A stretch of DNA of 64,000 nt from GAS188 sp963794475 (GTDB taxonomy: Bacteria; Pseudomonadota; Alphaproteobacteria; Rhizobiales; Beijerinckiaceae), in the NCBI GenBank assembly GCA_963794475.1, contig CAWCDW010000005.1, positions 130,183 to 194,182 of the forward strand, written 5' to 3'. The notes under the pieces were generated by a model. The model had not been told where the DNA came from and did not search any database. It saw only the letters and a program-made list of their open reading frames with translations. How positions within the stretch are numbered: the first letter of the stretch is position 1; every line of letters begins with the position of its first letter. A program made the translations under genes and the position numbers. This document shows, in pieces, positions 24,881 through 34,134 of this stretch.

Positions 24881-25849
24881 TCAGGCGAGGCTCAGCATCA
24901 ATTCCATCGATTGCACGGCGGCTCCGGACGCGCCCTTGCCGAGGTTGTCGAGCTTGGCGATAAGGAGCGCGAAGGGATTTTTCGGCGATCCCGCAACCCG
25001 GATCTCAAGAAAATTCGTCCCGTTCAGGGCCTCCGCCTCGAGCCTGTCGATCCTGTTGGGCGGGTCGAGCGCGACGACGCGAACCGCGCCCCCTTCCCCG
25101 TAATGGGCGCGAAGCGCCGCTTCGAGATCGGCAGCCGAGGGTTTCCCGGGAAGGAGATCGAGATGCAACGGCACGCTCACGAGCATCCCTTGCCGGAAAT
25201 TGCCTACCGAGGGGATGAAAATCGGGCGGCGCGTCAAGCCGCTGTAAGCCTCGATTTCCGGAATGTGTTTGTGCTCGAAGCCGAGGCCATAAAGCTCGAA
25301 GGAAGGCGCAGTTTTGCCCTCATGGGCCGCGATCATCGCCTTGCCGCCTCCAGAGTAACCACTGACCGCGTTGATGGTGACAGCATGGTCGGTCGGGATG
25401 AGGCCCGCATCGACGAGCGGTCGGATCAGCGCTATGGCGCCCGTAGGGTAGCAACCGGGATTTGCGACCTTGCGGGCCTTTTTGATGGCCTCGTCCTGAC
25501 CCTTGACCATTTCAGGAAAGCCAAAGACCCATCCGGGCGCCGCGCGATGGGCGGTCGATGCGTCGATGATGCGCGGTGCATCCTTTCCCAAGGTCCCGAT
25601 CAGGGCGACGCTTTCCCGCGCGGTATCATCGGGCACGCAAAGGATGGCAAGATCGGCCTTGCTCAAGATTTCGCGCTTCGCGCCTGCGTCCTTGCGGCTT
25701 TCCGCGTCGATCGCGAGGAGCTCGACATCGCGGCGTTGCGAAAGCCGCTCGCGAATTTGCAGGCCGGTCGTCCCCGCTTCTCCATCGATGAAGATTTTCG
25801 CGGGTTTCGCCTTTTGCGAGGCCTTTCCTTCGATCGCTGTATCGAGCAT
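24881..25849 (-). CDS. argC: N-acetyl-gamma-glutamyl-phosphate reductase (type 2)
   Basis: ArgC reduces N-acetylglutamyl phosphate to the semialdehyde with NADPH, the third step of arginine synthesis. The 322-residue length and the start KIFIDGEAGTTGLQIRERL mark the shorter type 2 form. The catalytic Cys lies in VANPGCYPTGAIAL, and SGYSGGGKAMIAAHE plus FEHKHIPEIEAYSGL form the substrate and dimer regions. It follows rpsI on the same strand, but a strong terminator separates them, so it probably has its own promoter within a short spacer or depends on read-through. Confidence 0.93.
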   Translation of the reverse strand: MLDTAIEGKASQKAKPAKIFIDGEAGTTGLQIRERLSQRRDVELLAIDAESRKDAGAKREILSKADLAILCVPDDTARESVALIGTLGKDAPRIIDASTAHRAAPGWVFGFPEMVKGQDEAIKKARKVANPGCYPTGAIALIRPLVDAGLIPTDHAVTINAVSGYSGGGKAMIAAHEGKTAPSFELYGLGFEHKHIPEIEAYSGLTRRPIFIPSVGNFRQGMLVSVPLHLDLLPGKPSAADLEAALRAHYGEGGAVRVVALDPPNRIDRLEAEALNGTNFLEIRVAGSPKNPFALLIAKLDNLGKGASGAAVQSMELMLSLA

Positions 25850-25883
25850 CGCGTTGGTCCTTGCGGGTGAACGGTTTGGACAA

Positions 25884-25913
25884 AGAAAAAGGCGGGCCGA
25901 AGCCCGCCTTTTC
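25884..25913 (-). terminator. Intrinsic terminator after rplM-rpsI
   Basis: A perfect 7-bp GC stem (GGCGGGC/GCCCGCC) with a 4-base loop is extended by A-T pairs, and on the minus strand it is followed by TTTTTCTTTG. It stands 31 bases beyond the rpsI stop and is the clearest Rho-independent terminator in the window. Confidence 0.9.
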
Positions 25914-25943
25914 TACTTCGAATGGCCGACCAGACGGGCGCGG

Positions 25944-26423
25944 TCAGCGCTTGGAGAATTGGAAGCGGCGGCGGGCCTTCGCGCGGCCGTATTTCTTGCG
26001 CTCGACGACGCGTGAGTCGCGTGTGAGAAAGCCGATCCGCTTCAAGATGGCGCGCAGCTCCGGCTCGTAATAGGTGAGCGCCTTCGCAAGCCCGTGGCGC
26101 ACGGCGCCTGCCTGGCCCGAAAGCCCTCCCCCGGCGCAAGTCACCGTGACATCGTATTGCGTCGCCCGATCGGCGACGATGAGGGGCTGGCGTAAGATCA
26201 TGCGCAGCACCGGACGCGCGAAATACTCCTCGACGGGCTTGTCGTTCACCATGATGCGGCCGGGGCCAGGCTTGATCCACACGCGGGCGACCGCGTTCTT
26301 GCGTTTTCCGGTGGCGTAGGCACGGCCTTGCTTGTCGAGCTTCTGCACATGGACGGGCGCCTCGGGGGTCACTGGCTGAACGGCTTCGCCGAGCTCGCCC
26401 AAGGATTGAAGAACTTCGGCCAT
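25944..26423 (-). CDS. rpsI: 30S ribosomal protein S9
   Basis: The 159-residue product contains AYATGKRKNAVARVWIKPGP and the family C-terminus KKYGRAKARRRFQFSKR, whose last Lys-Arg reaches the tRNA in the P site. The N-terminal 30-residue extension is typical of alphaproteobacterial S9. The ATG at 26421-26423 lies two bases after the rplM stop, so the pair is cotranslated, the normal bacterial rplM-rpsI order. Confidence 0.98.
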   Translation of the reverse strand: MAEVLQSLGELGEAVQPVTPEAPVHVQKLDKQGRAYATGKRKNAVARVWIKPGPGRIMVNDKPVEEYFARPVLRMILRQPLIVADRATQYDVTVTCAGGGLSGQAGAVRHGLAKALTYYEPELRAILKRIGFLTRDSRVVERKKYGRAKARRRFQFSKR

Positions 26424-26425
26424 GT

Positions 26426-26905
26426 TCAGGCGCTCCTTGCGTTCTTGCGGTTCATCGCCCCGATATCCAGGCTCACCGGCTGTTGCGCCTCATGAGGGTG
26501 TTCCTTACCCTTGTAGACGCGCAAATTGCCGAGCTGCCGGCGCGCCAAGGGGCCACGCGGCAACATGCGCTCGACCGCCTTTTCGACGATGCGCTCAGGG
26601 AAACGCCCTTCGAGAATGGATTTGGCGCTGCGCTCCTTGATGCCGCCCGGATAGCCCGTGTGGTGATAATAGACCTTCTGGTCGCGCTTGCGGCCGGTCA
26701 GCACAACCTTGTCCGCATTCACCACGATGACGTTGTCGCCGCAATCCACATGCGGCGTATAGCTCGCCTTGTGCTTGCCGCGCAGCCGCATCGCGACGAG
26801 CGAAGCCAAACGACCAACCACGAGCCCGCTCGCGTCGATCAAAATCCATTTCTTCTCGACCTCGGCGGCTTTCACCGATCGGGTCGCATGCGTCATCTCT
26901 GCCAT
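26426..26905 (-). CDS. rplM: 50S ribosomal protein L13
   Basis: The 159-residue L13 shows KKWILIDASGLVVGRLASLV, HVDCGDNVIVVNADKVVLTG, YHHTGYPGGIKERSA and MLPRGPLARRQLGNLRVY. L13 is an early-assembly 23S rRNA-binding protein. The frame extends 28 codons upstream, but homologues begin at MAEMTHATRSVKA, so ATG 26903-26905 is used (or three codons later). The first gene of the rplM-rpsI operon. Confidence 0.97.
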   Translation of the reverse strand: MAEMTHATRSVKAAEVEKKWILIDASGLVVGRLASLVAMRLRGKHKASYTPHVDCGDNVIVVNADKVVLTGRKRDQKVYYHHTGYPGGIKERSAKSILEGRFPERIVEKAVERMLPRGPLARRQLGNLRVYKGKEHPHEAQQPVSLDIGAMNRKNARSA

Positions 26906-27003
26906 AAATCTTCTCGGAGTGAATCTGCTCGAGTGAAGCGTCTTGAGGGCGGGAAGTTTCGCGAGTCCGGCGCGCCAAAGACGGCACATTGGGACCGAGA
27001 CGC

Positions 27004-27032
27004 TCAGTAAGGCTGGAAAATGATGATGTCAA
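27004..27032 (-). promoter_or_regulatory. Candidate promoter for rplM-rpsI
   Basis: On the minus strand a perfect TTGACA (27027-27032) is followed after 17 bases by TACTGA (27004-27009), about 100 bases before the rplM start. The -35 is ideal and the -10 is poor, so this is a tentative sigma70-type promoter. Confidence 0.35.
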
Positions 27033-27125
27033 ACGAATATGTGCCAGAAATGCGGACAGGCGCATCAAAAACTGAACGACATTTCAGGTACTTGAATTGA
27101 GCGGTATCATAATACCTCATATATT

Positions 27126-27539
27126 TCAGCGAGGTGGAATTGAATAAGTGCCCGTGACATGAGCGACGGCCTCCTCCTCGCCCTCGGAAAAAATGCTCAC
27201 CTCTCCCACCGCGAGGCGGTTGCCGAGCTTCAAGAGACGGCATTCTGAGATGAGGTCGCGCGGCGCGGGCCTGCGCAAGAAATTGATGTTGAGGTTGGTC
27301 GTGACCGCGAGCGCCACGGGACCGATCGAGGCGAGCACCGTCACGTAGAGAGACACATCCGCGAGCGCCATCATGGTCGGGCCGGAGATCGTGCCGCCCG
27401 GCCGGATCTGCTTCTCGTGGTAGGCGGCGCGCAATCTCGCGCCGCGCGGACGCAATGCCTCGACCGTATAGCGGCCCTCCGCGGCAATTTGCGGGAATTC
27501 CCGATCGAGGAAGGCCCGGATTTCGGCAAGTGTCATCAT
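27126..27539 (-). CDS. PaaI-family hotdog thioesterase
   Basis: The 137-residue single hotdog-fold protein carries the PaaI/acyl-CoA thioesterase signature RPGGTISGPTMMALADVSLY, the active-site loop and helix, and TTNLNINFLRRPAPRDLI. Such enzymes hydrolyse acyl-CoA thioesters. It may work with the enoyl-CoA hydratase that diverges from it 112 bases away, but the substrate is unknown. The start may be either of two adjacent Met codons. A short palindrome GGTATCATAATACC (27103-27116) lies just past its stop. Confidence 0.8.
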   Translation of the reverse strand: MMTLAEIRAFLDREFPQIAAEGRYTVEALRPRGARLRAAYHEKQIRPGGTISGPTMMALADVSLYVTVLASIGPVALAVTTNLNINFLRRPAPRDLISECRLLKLGNRLAVGEVSIFSEGEEEAVAHVTGTYSIPPR

Positions 27540-27650
27540 GCGCGGTTCTCATCTTCGGCGAAATCGGCCTTGCGGTGAAGCTCGACCGAAGCGACATTAG
27601 CTCAATCCGGCGAGGCGTCGACGGGATCGGAGCGCGATGAGGACAGAGCT

Positions 27651-28538
27651 GTGACGGCTGAGGCGTCGAGGAGAAACCCCGCGAAGGACGCGTCCGTGCA
27701 CCAAAAAACGCTCGCGCCGAGGGATCCGCTCGTGCAAGTCGCGACGAAGCCGCCTCTCTCGCGTCTTGATGAAGGCCCCATCGCGATCCTTACTCTCGAT
27801 CATCAAGCTTCTCGCAACTCTCTATCCGAAGCCATGATGGCGGCGCTTCAGGAGAAGCTCGATGCGATTGCGCGCGAAAAAACCATTCGGGCCGTGATCC
27901 TTGCCGCGACGGGTCCGGTGTTCTGCGCCGGCCACGATCTCAAGGAAATGACGGCGCGCCGCGGAGATACCGACAAAGGGCGGCGGTATTTCGAGGAGAT
28001 CTTTGCTCGCTGCGCCGAGCTGATGCAGTCCCTCGTGGGCCTGCCGCGACCGGTGATCGCCGCCATCGATGGGGTCGCGACCGCCGCAGGATGCCAGCTT
28101 GTCGCGAGCTGCGACCTCGCTGTCGCAAGCCCAACCGCCCGCTTCGCGACCCCCGGCGTCAACATCGGGCTTTTCTGCTCGACGCCGATGGTGGCGCTTT
28201 CGCGCAACGTGGCGCGCAAGCATGCGATGGAGATGCTTTTGACCGGCGAGATGCTCTCCGCCGAGGAAGCCGTCAGGATCGGGCTGGTGAATCGTGTGAC
28301 GAAGAGAGGCGTAACCGCACTCGATGGCGCGCTCGAGCTCGCTCGGCGCATCGTGGCGAAACCGTCGGCGACCGTCCGCACCGGCAAGGAGGCATTCTAC
28401 AGGCAGGTCGAGATGAGGCTCGAAGAGGCTTACGCCTATACGTCCCGTGTGATGGTCGAGAACATGCTCGCCCGTGACGCGCAGGAAGGCATCGGAGCTT
28501 TCATCGACAAGCGCGAGCCGCGCTGGAGCGGCGACTAA
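27651..28538 (+). CDS. Enoyl-CoA hydratase/isomerase family protein (ECHDC3-like)
   Basis: This 295-residue crotonase-fold protein carries VFCAGHDLKEMTARRGD and AAIDGVATAAGCQLVASCDL, which form the oxyanion hole. The following TPGVNIGLFCSTPMVALSR lacks the usual second catalytic Glu of hydratases, as in the ECHDC3 group. Its precise reaction is therefore uncertain. A GTG at 27651 with GAGG upstream opens the frame; the first 35 residues are unconserved, so translation could start later. Its stop overlaps the convergent porin-like gene's stop by four bases. Confidence 0.8.
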   Translation: MTAEASRRNPAKDASVHQKTLAPRDPLVQVATKPPLSRLDEGPIAILTLDHQASRNSLSEAMMAALQEKLDAIAREKTIRAVILAATGPVFCAGHDLKEMTARRGDTDKGRRYFEEIFARCAELMQSLVGLPRPVIAAIDGVATAAGCQLVASCDLAVASPTARFATPGVNIGLFCSTPMVALSRNVARKHAMEMLLTGEMLSAEEAVRIGLVNRVTKRGVTALDGALELARRIVAKPSATVRTGKEAFYRQVEMRLEEAYAYTSRVMVENMLARDAQEGIGAFIDKREPRWSGD

Positions 28539-29020
28539 GGCCGGACGTAATCAGGACCGGCGAGAGCGCCGGTTGCCCTCACCGCGCCGACGCTGACATG
28601 GGTGGAGAAATCACCGATTTCCGTCGGCGTGTGCGTGTCCACATAGACATCGGCGGTCGTGGCCGAGCCGGTCTTCGGCCCGCGAATGACGGCGACGGGA
28701 GGCCCGCCGAGCGATGGCGCTGGGGCCCCGATGCCCCGAGACGGCGCGATGATCAGTCGGTTCTGCTTCGTCGATCCTTGGATGGTCACGCCAACCCGCC
28801 CTCCGATCCTGATGCAGGTGTCGGTATCGGCGATTGCGGCATAGCCCGGCCCATAAAGCGCTACACAGCGCGCGCTCTTCTTGGCTTCCAGCGCCTGCAC
28901 CGCCTGCGACTTGCCCGAGGGAAGAAACATCGAGTTTTGCGATGAGGCGTCCTCGGCTCGTGCGAATGGGGCGGGCGAGAAGGCGAGGATGAGAAACGCC
29001 GCGGTCAATGCCGTCTTCAC
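28535..29020 (-). CDS. Small exported protein with Porin_2-like N-terminal motif
   Basis: The 161-residue product starts at GTG (29018-29020) with GGAGG eight bases upstream, giving a clean signal peptide (TALTAAFLILAFSPAPFARA). The mature part includes SARCVALYGPGYAAIADTDT followed by CIRIGGRVGVTIQG. That is the disulfide-loop and first-strand pattern of alphaproteobacterial Porin_2 proteins. It then turns Pro/Gly-rich and ends after about 80 residues, far short of a 16-strand barrel. It is too short for a channel and may be a remnant or an outer-membrane-associated derivative. Confidence 0.65.
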   Translation of the reverse strand: MKTALTAAFLILAFSPAPFARAEDASSQNSMFLPSGKSQAVQALEAKKSARCVALYGPGYAAIADTDTCIRIGGRVGVTIQGSTKQNRLIIAPSRGIGAPAPSLGGPPVAVIRGPKTGSATTADVYVDTHTPTEIGDFSTHVSVGAVRATGALAGPDYVRP

Positions 29021-29208
29021 GAATCGAGCCTCCGCGTAATCACCGCCAAATTTTCCGTTAGCAAATTTTCGAGGAGGAAGGCGACCAAATTGCGACATCC
29101 GCTTGTAGCCTTCACATGGTCTCGCCTGGTCCCACCCTCGCGTCGCCCTTATGCTAAGGCCGAGCGATACGACTTGCGGTCCGCCGCTCGACGCCGCATT
29201 TAGCAAGG

Positions 29209-29625
29209 ATGCCGAGCTTCATCGATCAACCCTCTCGACCGGCGCCCTCTCGTGACGTCGGTAACGCCATCCGCCGCGGCCTTGCCGGGCGTTGCCCGAA
29301 TTGCGGAGCGGGCCGGATGTTCGCCCGTTATCTCAAGGCCGCCCCCACCTGCGAGCAATGCGGAGAGCGGCTCGACCTTCATCGCGCCGATGATCTGCCG
29401 GCCTATCTCGTGATCTTGATCGTGGGCCACGTCGTCGTTGGAGCGATGCTCGCCTTCGAGACTTTCGGCACCTCGCCGATATGGCTCCAGATGCTCGTTT
29501 GGCCCATAATCACGCTCATTCTCGCGCTTCTGCTCTTGCAGCCTGTGAAGGGGGCGATCATCGCGCTTCAATGGGCCTTGCGCATGCACGGATTTGGTGC
29601 TCCCCATCCGCTCGAGCGTGAATGA
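29209..29625 (+). CDS. DUF983 family zinc-ribbon membrane protein
   Basis: The 138-residue protein has an N-terminal double CxxC zinc ribbon (RCPNCGAG and TCEQCGERL) and two transmembrane helices (YLVILIVGHVVVGAMLAF and LVWPIITLILALLLL). This fits DUF983, a family of small inner-membrane proteins of unknown function common in alphaproteobacteria. A NUDIX gene follows 40 bases downstream on the same strand. Confidence 0.85.
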   Translation: MPSFIDQPSRPAPSRDVGNAIRRGLAGRCPNCGAGRMFARYLKAAPTCEQCGERLDLHRADDLPAYLVILIVGHVVVGAMLAFETFGTSPIWLQMLVWPIITLILALLLLQPVKGAIIALQWALRMHGFGAPHPLERE

Positions 29626-29665
29626 GGCGCGGCTGCGCCCGCCGGCATCTCGAAGCGAGTTCTTT

Positions 29666-30418
29666 ATGACGGATGAAAAGTCGAGCTTTACCGAGCGCTT
29701 GATCGCGGCCGAGCACACGCGCGACCGAAGCTCACCCAATCAGAGACCGAAGCACGCAGCGACCTTGATCATTCTCGATCATACGGGCAAGGAGCCGACG
29801 GTTCTGATGGGCCGCCGCAACCCGGCGCATAAATTCATGCCGGGCAAATTCGTTTTTCCTGGCGGGCGGCTTGATCCGGTCGATCGGCGCATGAGCATTG
29901 CCTCGCCACTTCCCGGAGCCGTCGAGCAGCGGTTGCTCGCGCATCTGCCCAATCGCGGCGCGGTGACGGCGCGCGCGCTCGCACTCGCGGCCATTCGGGA
30001 GACATTCGAGGAGACGGGTCTTGTGCTCGGCGTCCCGGCGCGGCTCGATGCCCGCAAGATTCCGAATGGCGTTTGGCGCGACTACGCAGCCCATGGCTTT
30101 GCGCCCGATCTCTCGAAGCTCAGCTTCGTTGCCCACGCGATCACCCCGCCGCGGCGGCCGAGGCGCTTCGATACCTTCTTCTTCGTTGCCGACGCGACGA
30201 TGATCGCACATCGCAGTTCCGGCGTGATCGGGCCGGAGGCCGAATTCGTCGAGCTCGTCTGGATTGCGCTTACGCAAGCCAAGCGCCTCGACCTGCCGAC
30301 CGTCACCACCGTAGTTCTCGATGAATTGGATAATCGGGTGAAAGCGGGTTTCGGGCATGAACTCCCCGTCCCGTACTACCGAGAGCTGCGCGGGCGATTT
30401 CAGCGGGAAGAGAGGTGA
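29666..30418 (+). CDS. NUDIX hydrolase (NUDT7/19-like)
   Basis: The 250-residue protein opens with PKHAATLIILDHTGKEPTVL and FMPGKFVFPGGRLDPVD, then has a long insertion before the Nudix helix AAIRETFEETGLVLG. A split Nudix box with an insertion is the hallmark of NUDT7/NUDT19-type CoA or nucleotide diphosphate hydrolases. All catalytic acidic residues (REtfEEtG) are present. The ATG at 29666 was chosen because upstream codons overlap the DUF983 gene. Substrate unknown. Confidence 0.85.
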   Translation: MTDEKSSFTERLIAAEHTRDRSSPNQRPKHAATLIILDHTGKEPTVLMGRRNPAHKFMPGKFVFPGGRLDPVDRRMSIASPLPGAVEQRLLAHLPNRGAVTARALALAAIRETFEETGLVLGVPARLDARKIPNGVWRDYAAHGFAPDLSKLSFVAHAITPPRRPRRFDTFFFVADATMIAHRSSGVIGPEAEFVELVWIALTQAKRLDLPTVTTVVLDELDNRVKAGFGHELPVPYYRELRGRFQREER

Positions 30419-30434
30419 ACTCGGGCGTGGTGCG

Positions 30435-30848
30435 CTATGGGCAAACGGGAATTTCGGTTTCGGCAAAACCGATATCCTTGGTCAAGATCGGCTGTCGGCA
30501 TGCCTTCGCACTTGCATAGTGGCAACAATCCGCGAGGTTCAGTGACCTTTTGCGGCGATCATCCAGGTAGCGATGGCGTCCGTAAAGCCCATAGGCTTGG
30601 AGCGCCAGCGACGCATCTTCCTGGCTGATCTTCAAAACCTCGATGGCCGCCGTTTCCACAAATGCAAGAACCTGGGTCCCCGCACGCTCGATCGTTGTTC
30701 TTTTGATGCGGAATATCGCTGCCGCAGTTTCGAAAACTGCCAGCGTGTTCGTGATCTTGCGTCCGGCAACCGCCAATTGCGTAGCGAGATCCGCTCCGTC
30801 CGGCTCCTCGGTCAAGATCGCGACCATCACGCCCGCGTCGACGAACAT
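30435..30848 (-). CDS. vapC: VapC-type PIN-domain toxin
   Basis: The 137-residue PIN ribonuclease starts MFVDAGVMVAILTEEPDGA with the first catalytic Asp at residue 4. The conserved Glu lies in NTLAVFETAAAI, and the late Asp residues in SLNLADCCHYASAK and LTKDIGF. VapC toxins cleave tRNA or rRNA. The ATG overlaps the antitoxin stop as TAATG, so expression depends on antitoxin translation. Confidence 0.88.
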   Translation of the reverse strand: MFVDAGVMVAILTEEPDGADLATQLAVAGRKITNTLAVFETAAAIFRIKRTTIERAGTQVLAFVETAAIEVLKISQEDASLALQAYGLYGRHRYLDDRRKRSLNLADCCHYASAKACRQPILTKDIGFAETEIPVCP

Positions 30849-31087
30849 TATTCGGGTTCCCCGCTCAATTCGTCGTAGAACGCCTTGTCGGCGGAGTGCC
30901 CCGTGTTCGGCCATGCGCGAATCTCGGCACGAATTGGGGCCAAGCGATCCCAAAGTGGAATCTCTTCATCCATTCGGTGCAATTCATTCGACACGGCCAA
31001 CTTCACCGCTTCGGTGAGGCTGATGCCTTTTCTGGCGGCGAGCTCTCGCACGACCCGACTGGTTACCTCGTCGCGAATATGAAGCAT
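30848..31087 (-). CDS. vapB: VapB-type antitoxin (PSK/Rv0623-like)
   Basis: A 79-residue antitoxin beginning MLHIRDEVTSRVVRELAARK, continuing GISLTEAVKLAVSNELHR. This is the ribbon-helix-like DNA-binding half of the PSK_trans_fac antitoxins; the acidic, Trp/Tyr-containing tail (FYDELSGEPE) would wrap the toxin. I start at ATG 31085-31087 because AAAGGG lies upstream; an ATG seven codons earlier (31106-31108) is possible but would overlap the putative operator. Confidence 0.82.
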   Translation of the reverse strand: MLHIRDEVTSRVVRELAARKGISLTEAVKLAVSNELHRMDEEIPLWDRLAPIRAEIRAWPNTGHSADKAFYDELSGEPE

Positions 31088-31099
31088 GGCAGCCCTTTG

Positions 31100-31132
31100 T
31101 GTTGACATGACGAAAATAACATCAACATGTCA
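31100..31132. promoter_or_regulatory. Inverted repeat upstream of vapBC (candidate operator)
   Basis: TGTTGA and TGACATG on the left (31100-31109) are mirrored by TCAACA and CATGTCA on the right (31122-31132), separated by an AT-rich centre. The element covers the region just before the chosen vapB start, where VapBC complexes normally bind to repress their own operon. Confidence 0.45.
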
Positions 31133-31137
31133 TCATA

Positions 31138-31951
<814 letters not shown>

Positions 31952-31962
<11 letters not shown>

Positions 31963-32833
31963 GATCGCCTCTTTCTTTTAGGGCGCCGAGGACCTCGATG
32001 CGAAAGTGTTCGCTTGGACGGACGAGCTCGGCCTGCGCCTCGACGAGCAAGAGCTCGCGCGAGCCCGCCTCCGCAGTGCGCTTCACGATACCGAAGACGG
32101 AGCTCGCTGATACCACGAGCGCATCCGCCACCGAGCGCGTGCGCAGATAATGCACGAGGAAAAGCGCGGCGAGCGCGTCCCCTGCCCCGTTGAAGTCCCG
32201 GCCGAACCTTGGGGTCCGCACGAGATGCGCAATGTGGCCGTCCGACGCGACGAGATCGATCGAAGCGGTGGGCGTCGTTTTCGTGATGACGGAGGTGACG
32301 AGGATGATCTTCGGGCCACGCGCGTGCAATCGGGCAAGCGCTGCGAAGAGATCATCGGGGGTCGCAATCTTTTTCCCGGTCAGAAATTCGAGCTCGAATT
32401 GGTTGGGGGTGACGATATCGGCAAGCGGCCCGGCTTCGTCTCGCATGAATTCCGGCAAGCCCGCTCGCACGTAGAGCCCAGGCCCTGCATCCCCGATCAC
32501 CGGATCGCAGCAGAAGACCGCACGGGGATTAGCCTTGCGCACGGCCGCTACCGCGCCGAGGACGACGGCTCCGGTTCCTGCCGCGCCAAGATACCCGGAG
32601 AGCACGCCGTCACAGCGGGCGAAGACGCCGAGCTTCGCGATGCCTTCGATCAAGCTCGAGACCTCGGCCGGCTCCATGACGCGTCCGGTGAAGCCGCCAT
32701 GGCCCGGATGATTGGAGAAGGCGACCGTGTTGACCGGCCACGCCTCGACGCCCAACCGCTGCATGGCAAACACGGCGACCGAATTTCCGACGTGCCCGTA
32801 GCTGACATGCGAGTGGATCGAGAGAATGTTCAA
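31952..32833 (-). CDS. pdxY: Pyridoxal kinase
   Basis: The 293-residue ribokinase-like enzyme phosphorylates pyridoxal in the vitamin B6 salvage route. It opens ILSIHSHVSYGHVGNSVAVF, the PdxY/PdxK substrate motif, contains VTPNQFELEFLTGKKI, and has the catalytic anion hole GRDFNGAGDALAALFL. Translation starts at TTG (32831-32833), which overlaps the puuD stop as TTGA. Its position inside a purine-degradation operon is unexpected, because none of the purine enzymes here needs PLP. Confidence 0.92.
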
Positions 32834-34056
32834 GGCTTGCGCTCGCTCGTCATAGCCCAGGCAGCGAGCTTGGCGCGCTCCTCGCCGGTGATCTCCGTGA
32901 TGTTCCCCGGCGGCATCGCGCGCCCTATTCCCGCCTGGAGGTAGATGTCGCGCGAATGCGCCGCGATCTCCTCATCCGTCTCGAGGCGCACGCCCTTGGG
33001 AGCCGCCGCAAGCCCTTCCCGCACCGGCTCTTGCGAATGGCAAAGGCTGCAGCGGCCGATGACGATGTCACGCACTTCACCGAATTCAGGGCGCGCCACC
33101 GCGGCCGCAAGCCGCGCGGGCGCCGGCCCCAATTCGGCAAGATCACGGCGCGTGTCGGGGAAAGTCGAGAGCCACGCCGCGAGGATGAAGGCGGCGGCGG
33201 CGACGCCCCAACTCCACCACAGCTTCCGACCCTGAGCGTGCATGGTGTTGAAGAAATGCCGGATCGCGACGCCGATAACGATGACGAGCCCGATGATGAT
33301 GAAATTCCAGCGGCTCGAGAAGGCGAGCGGATAATGATTCGATAGCATCAGGAAGAGCACGGGAAGCGTGAGATAATTGTTGTGCGTCGAACGCGTCTTG
33401 GCCTCGCGGCCAAGGCGCGGGTCGGGCACTTCACCGGCCTTGAGCGCCGCCACTACCTTTTTTTGGTTCGGGATGATCACCATCGCAACGGAGCCGGTCA
33501 TCATCGTGCCGATCACCGCGCCGACATGGATGAAGGCGCCGCGCCCGGAGAATACGAAGGTGAGCCCGTAAGCCAAGGCCAACAAAAAGACGAAAACCGC
33601 GACCGAGAGCGCCCGTTCGTCACGCGCGAGCGGCGAGCGGCAAAGTCCGTCATAGACGATCCATCCGACGATCAGAACGCCAAGCCCGATCGCGATCGCT
33701 CCCCAGCTTGGCAAATCGAGCACGTGCCGATCGATGAGGTAGAGCTCCGGGTCCGCGTAATAGAGCACGCACAAGAGTGCCAAGCCCGAGATCCAGGTCC
33801 AATAGGATTCCCATTTAAACCAATGCAGCTCTTCGGGCATTGCGGCCGGGGCGACATTGTATTTCTGCAAATGGTAGAAGCCCCCGCCATGCACCTGCCA
33901 AGCCTCGCCGCTCACGTCCTGCGGCAGGCCAGGCGGTCGGCGCAAGCCGAGATCGAGCGCGATGAAGTAGAAGGATTCCCCAATCCAGGCGATCGCCGTG
34001 ATCACATGTAGCCAGCGAATGGCAAAATTCGCCCAATCCCAGGCGACGGCGGTCAT
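32830..34056 (-). CDS. puuD: Urate hydroxylase (membrane urate oxidase) with cytochrome c domain
   Basis: The 408-residue PuuD oxidises urate to 5-hydroxyisourate without H2O2 release by passing electrons to a C-terminal cytochrome c. Eight to nine hydrophobic helices occupy residues 1-300 (conserved WLHVITAIAWIGESFYF and VHGGGFYHLQKY). The soluble tail carries one heme site CSLCH and the axial-Met region GRAMPPGN. The ATG at 34054-34056 follows AAGGAGG by five bases. It belongs to the minus-strand purine operon, 78 bases after the allantoate amidohydrolase gene. Confidence 0.93.
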   Translation of the reverse strand: MTAVAWDWANFAIRWLHVITAIAWIGESFYFIALDLGLRRPPGLPQDVSGEAWQVHGGGFYHLQKYNVAPAAMPEELHWFKWESYWTWISGLALLCVLYYADPELYLIDRHVLDLPSWGAIAIGLGVLIVGWIVYDGLCRSPLARDERALSVAVFVFLLALAYGLTFVFSGRGAFIHVGAVIGTMMTGSVAMVIIPNQKKVVAALKAGEVPDPRLGREAKTRSTHNNYLTLPVLFLMLSNHYPLAFSSRWNFIIIGLVIVIGVAIRHFFNTMHAQGRKLWWSWGVAAAAFILAAWLSTFPDTRRDLAELGPAPARLAAAVARPEFGEVRDIVIGRCSLCHSQEPVREGLAAAPKGVRLETDEEIAAHSRDIYLQAGIGRAMPPGNITEITGEERAKLAAWAMTSERKP

Positions 34057-34134
34057 GCTCTCCTCCTTATCGAGCAATTCGAACGGGTGGCGTCATCCGT
34101 CGGCAAATTCAAGCGCAATGCAAGCGCGTTTCGG

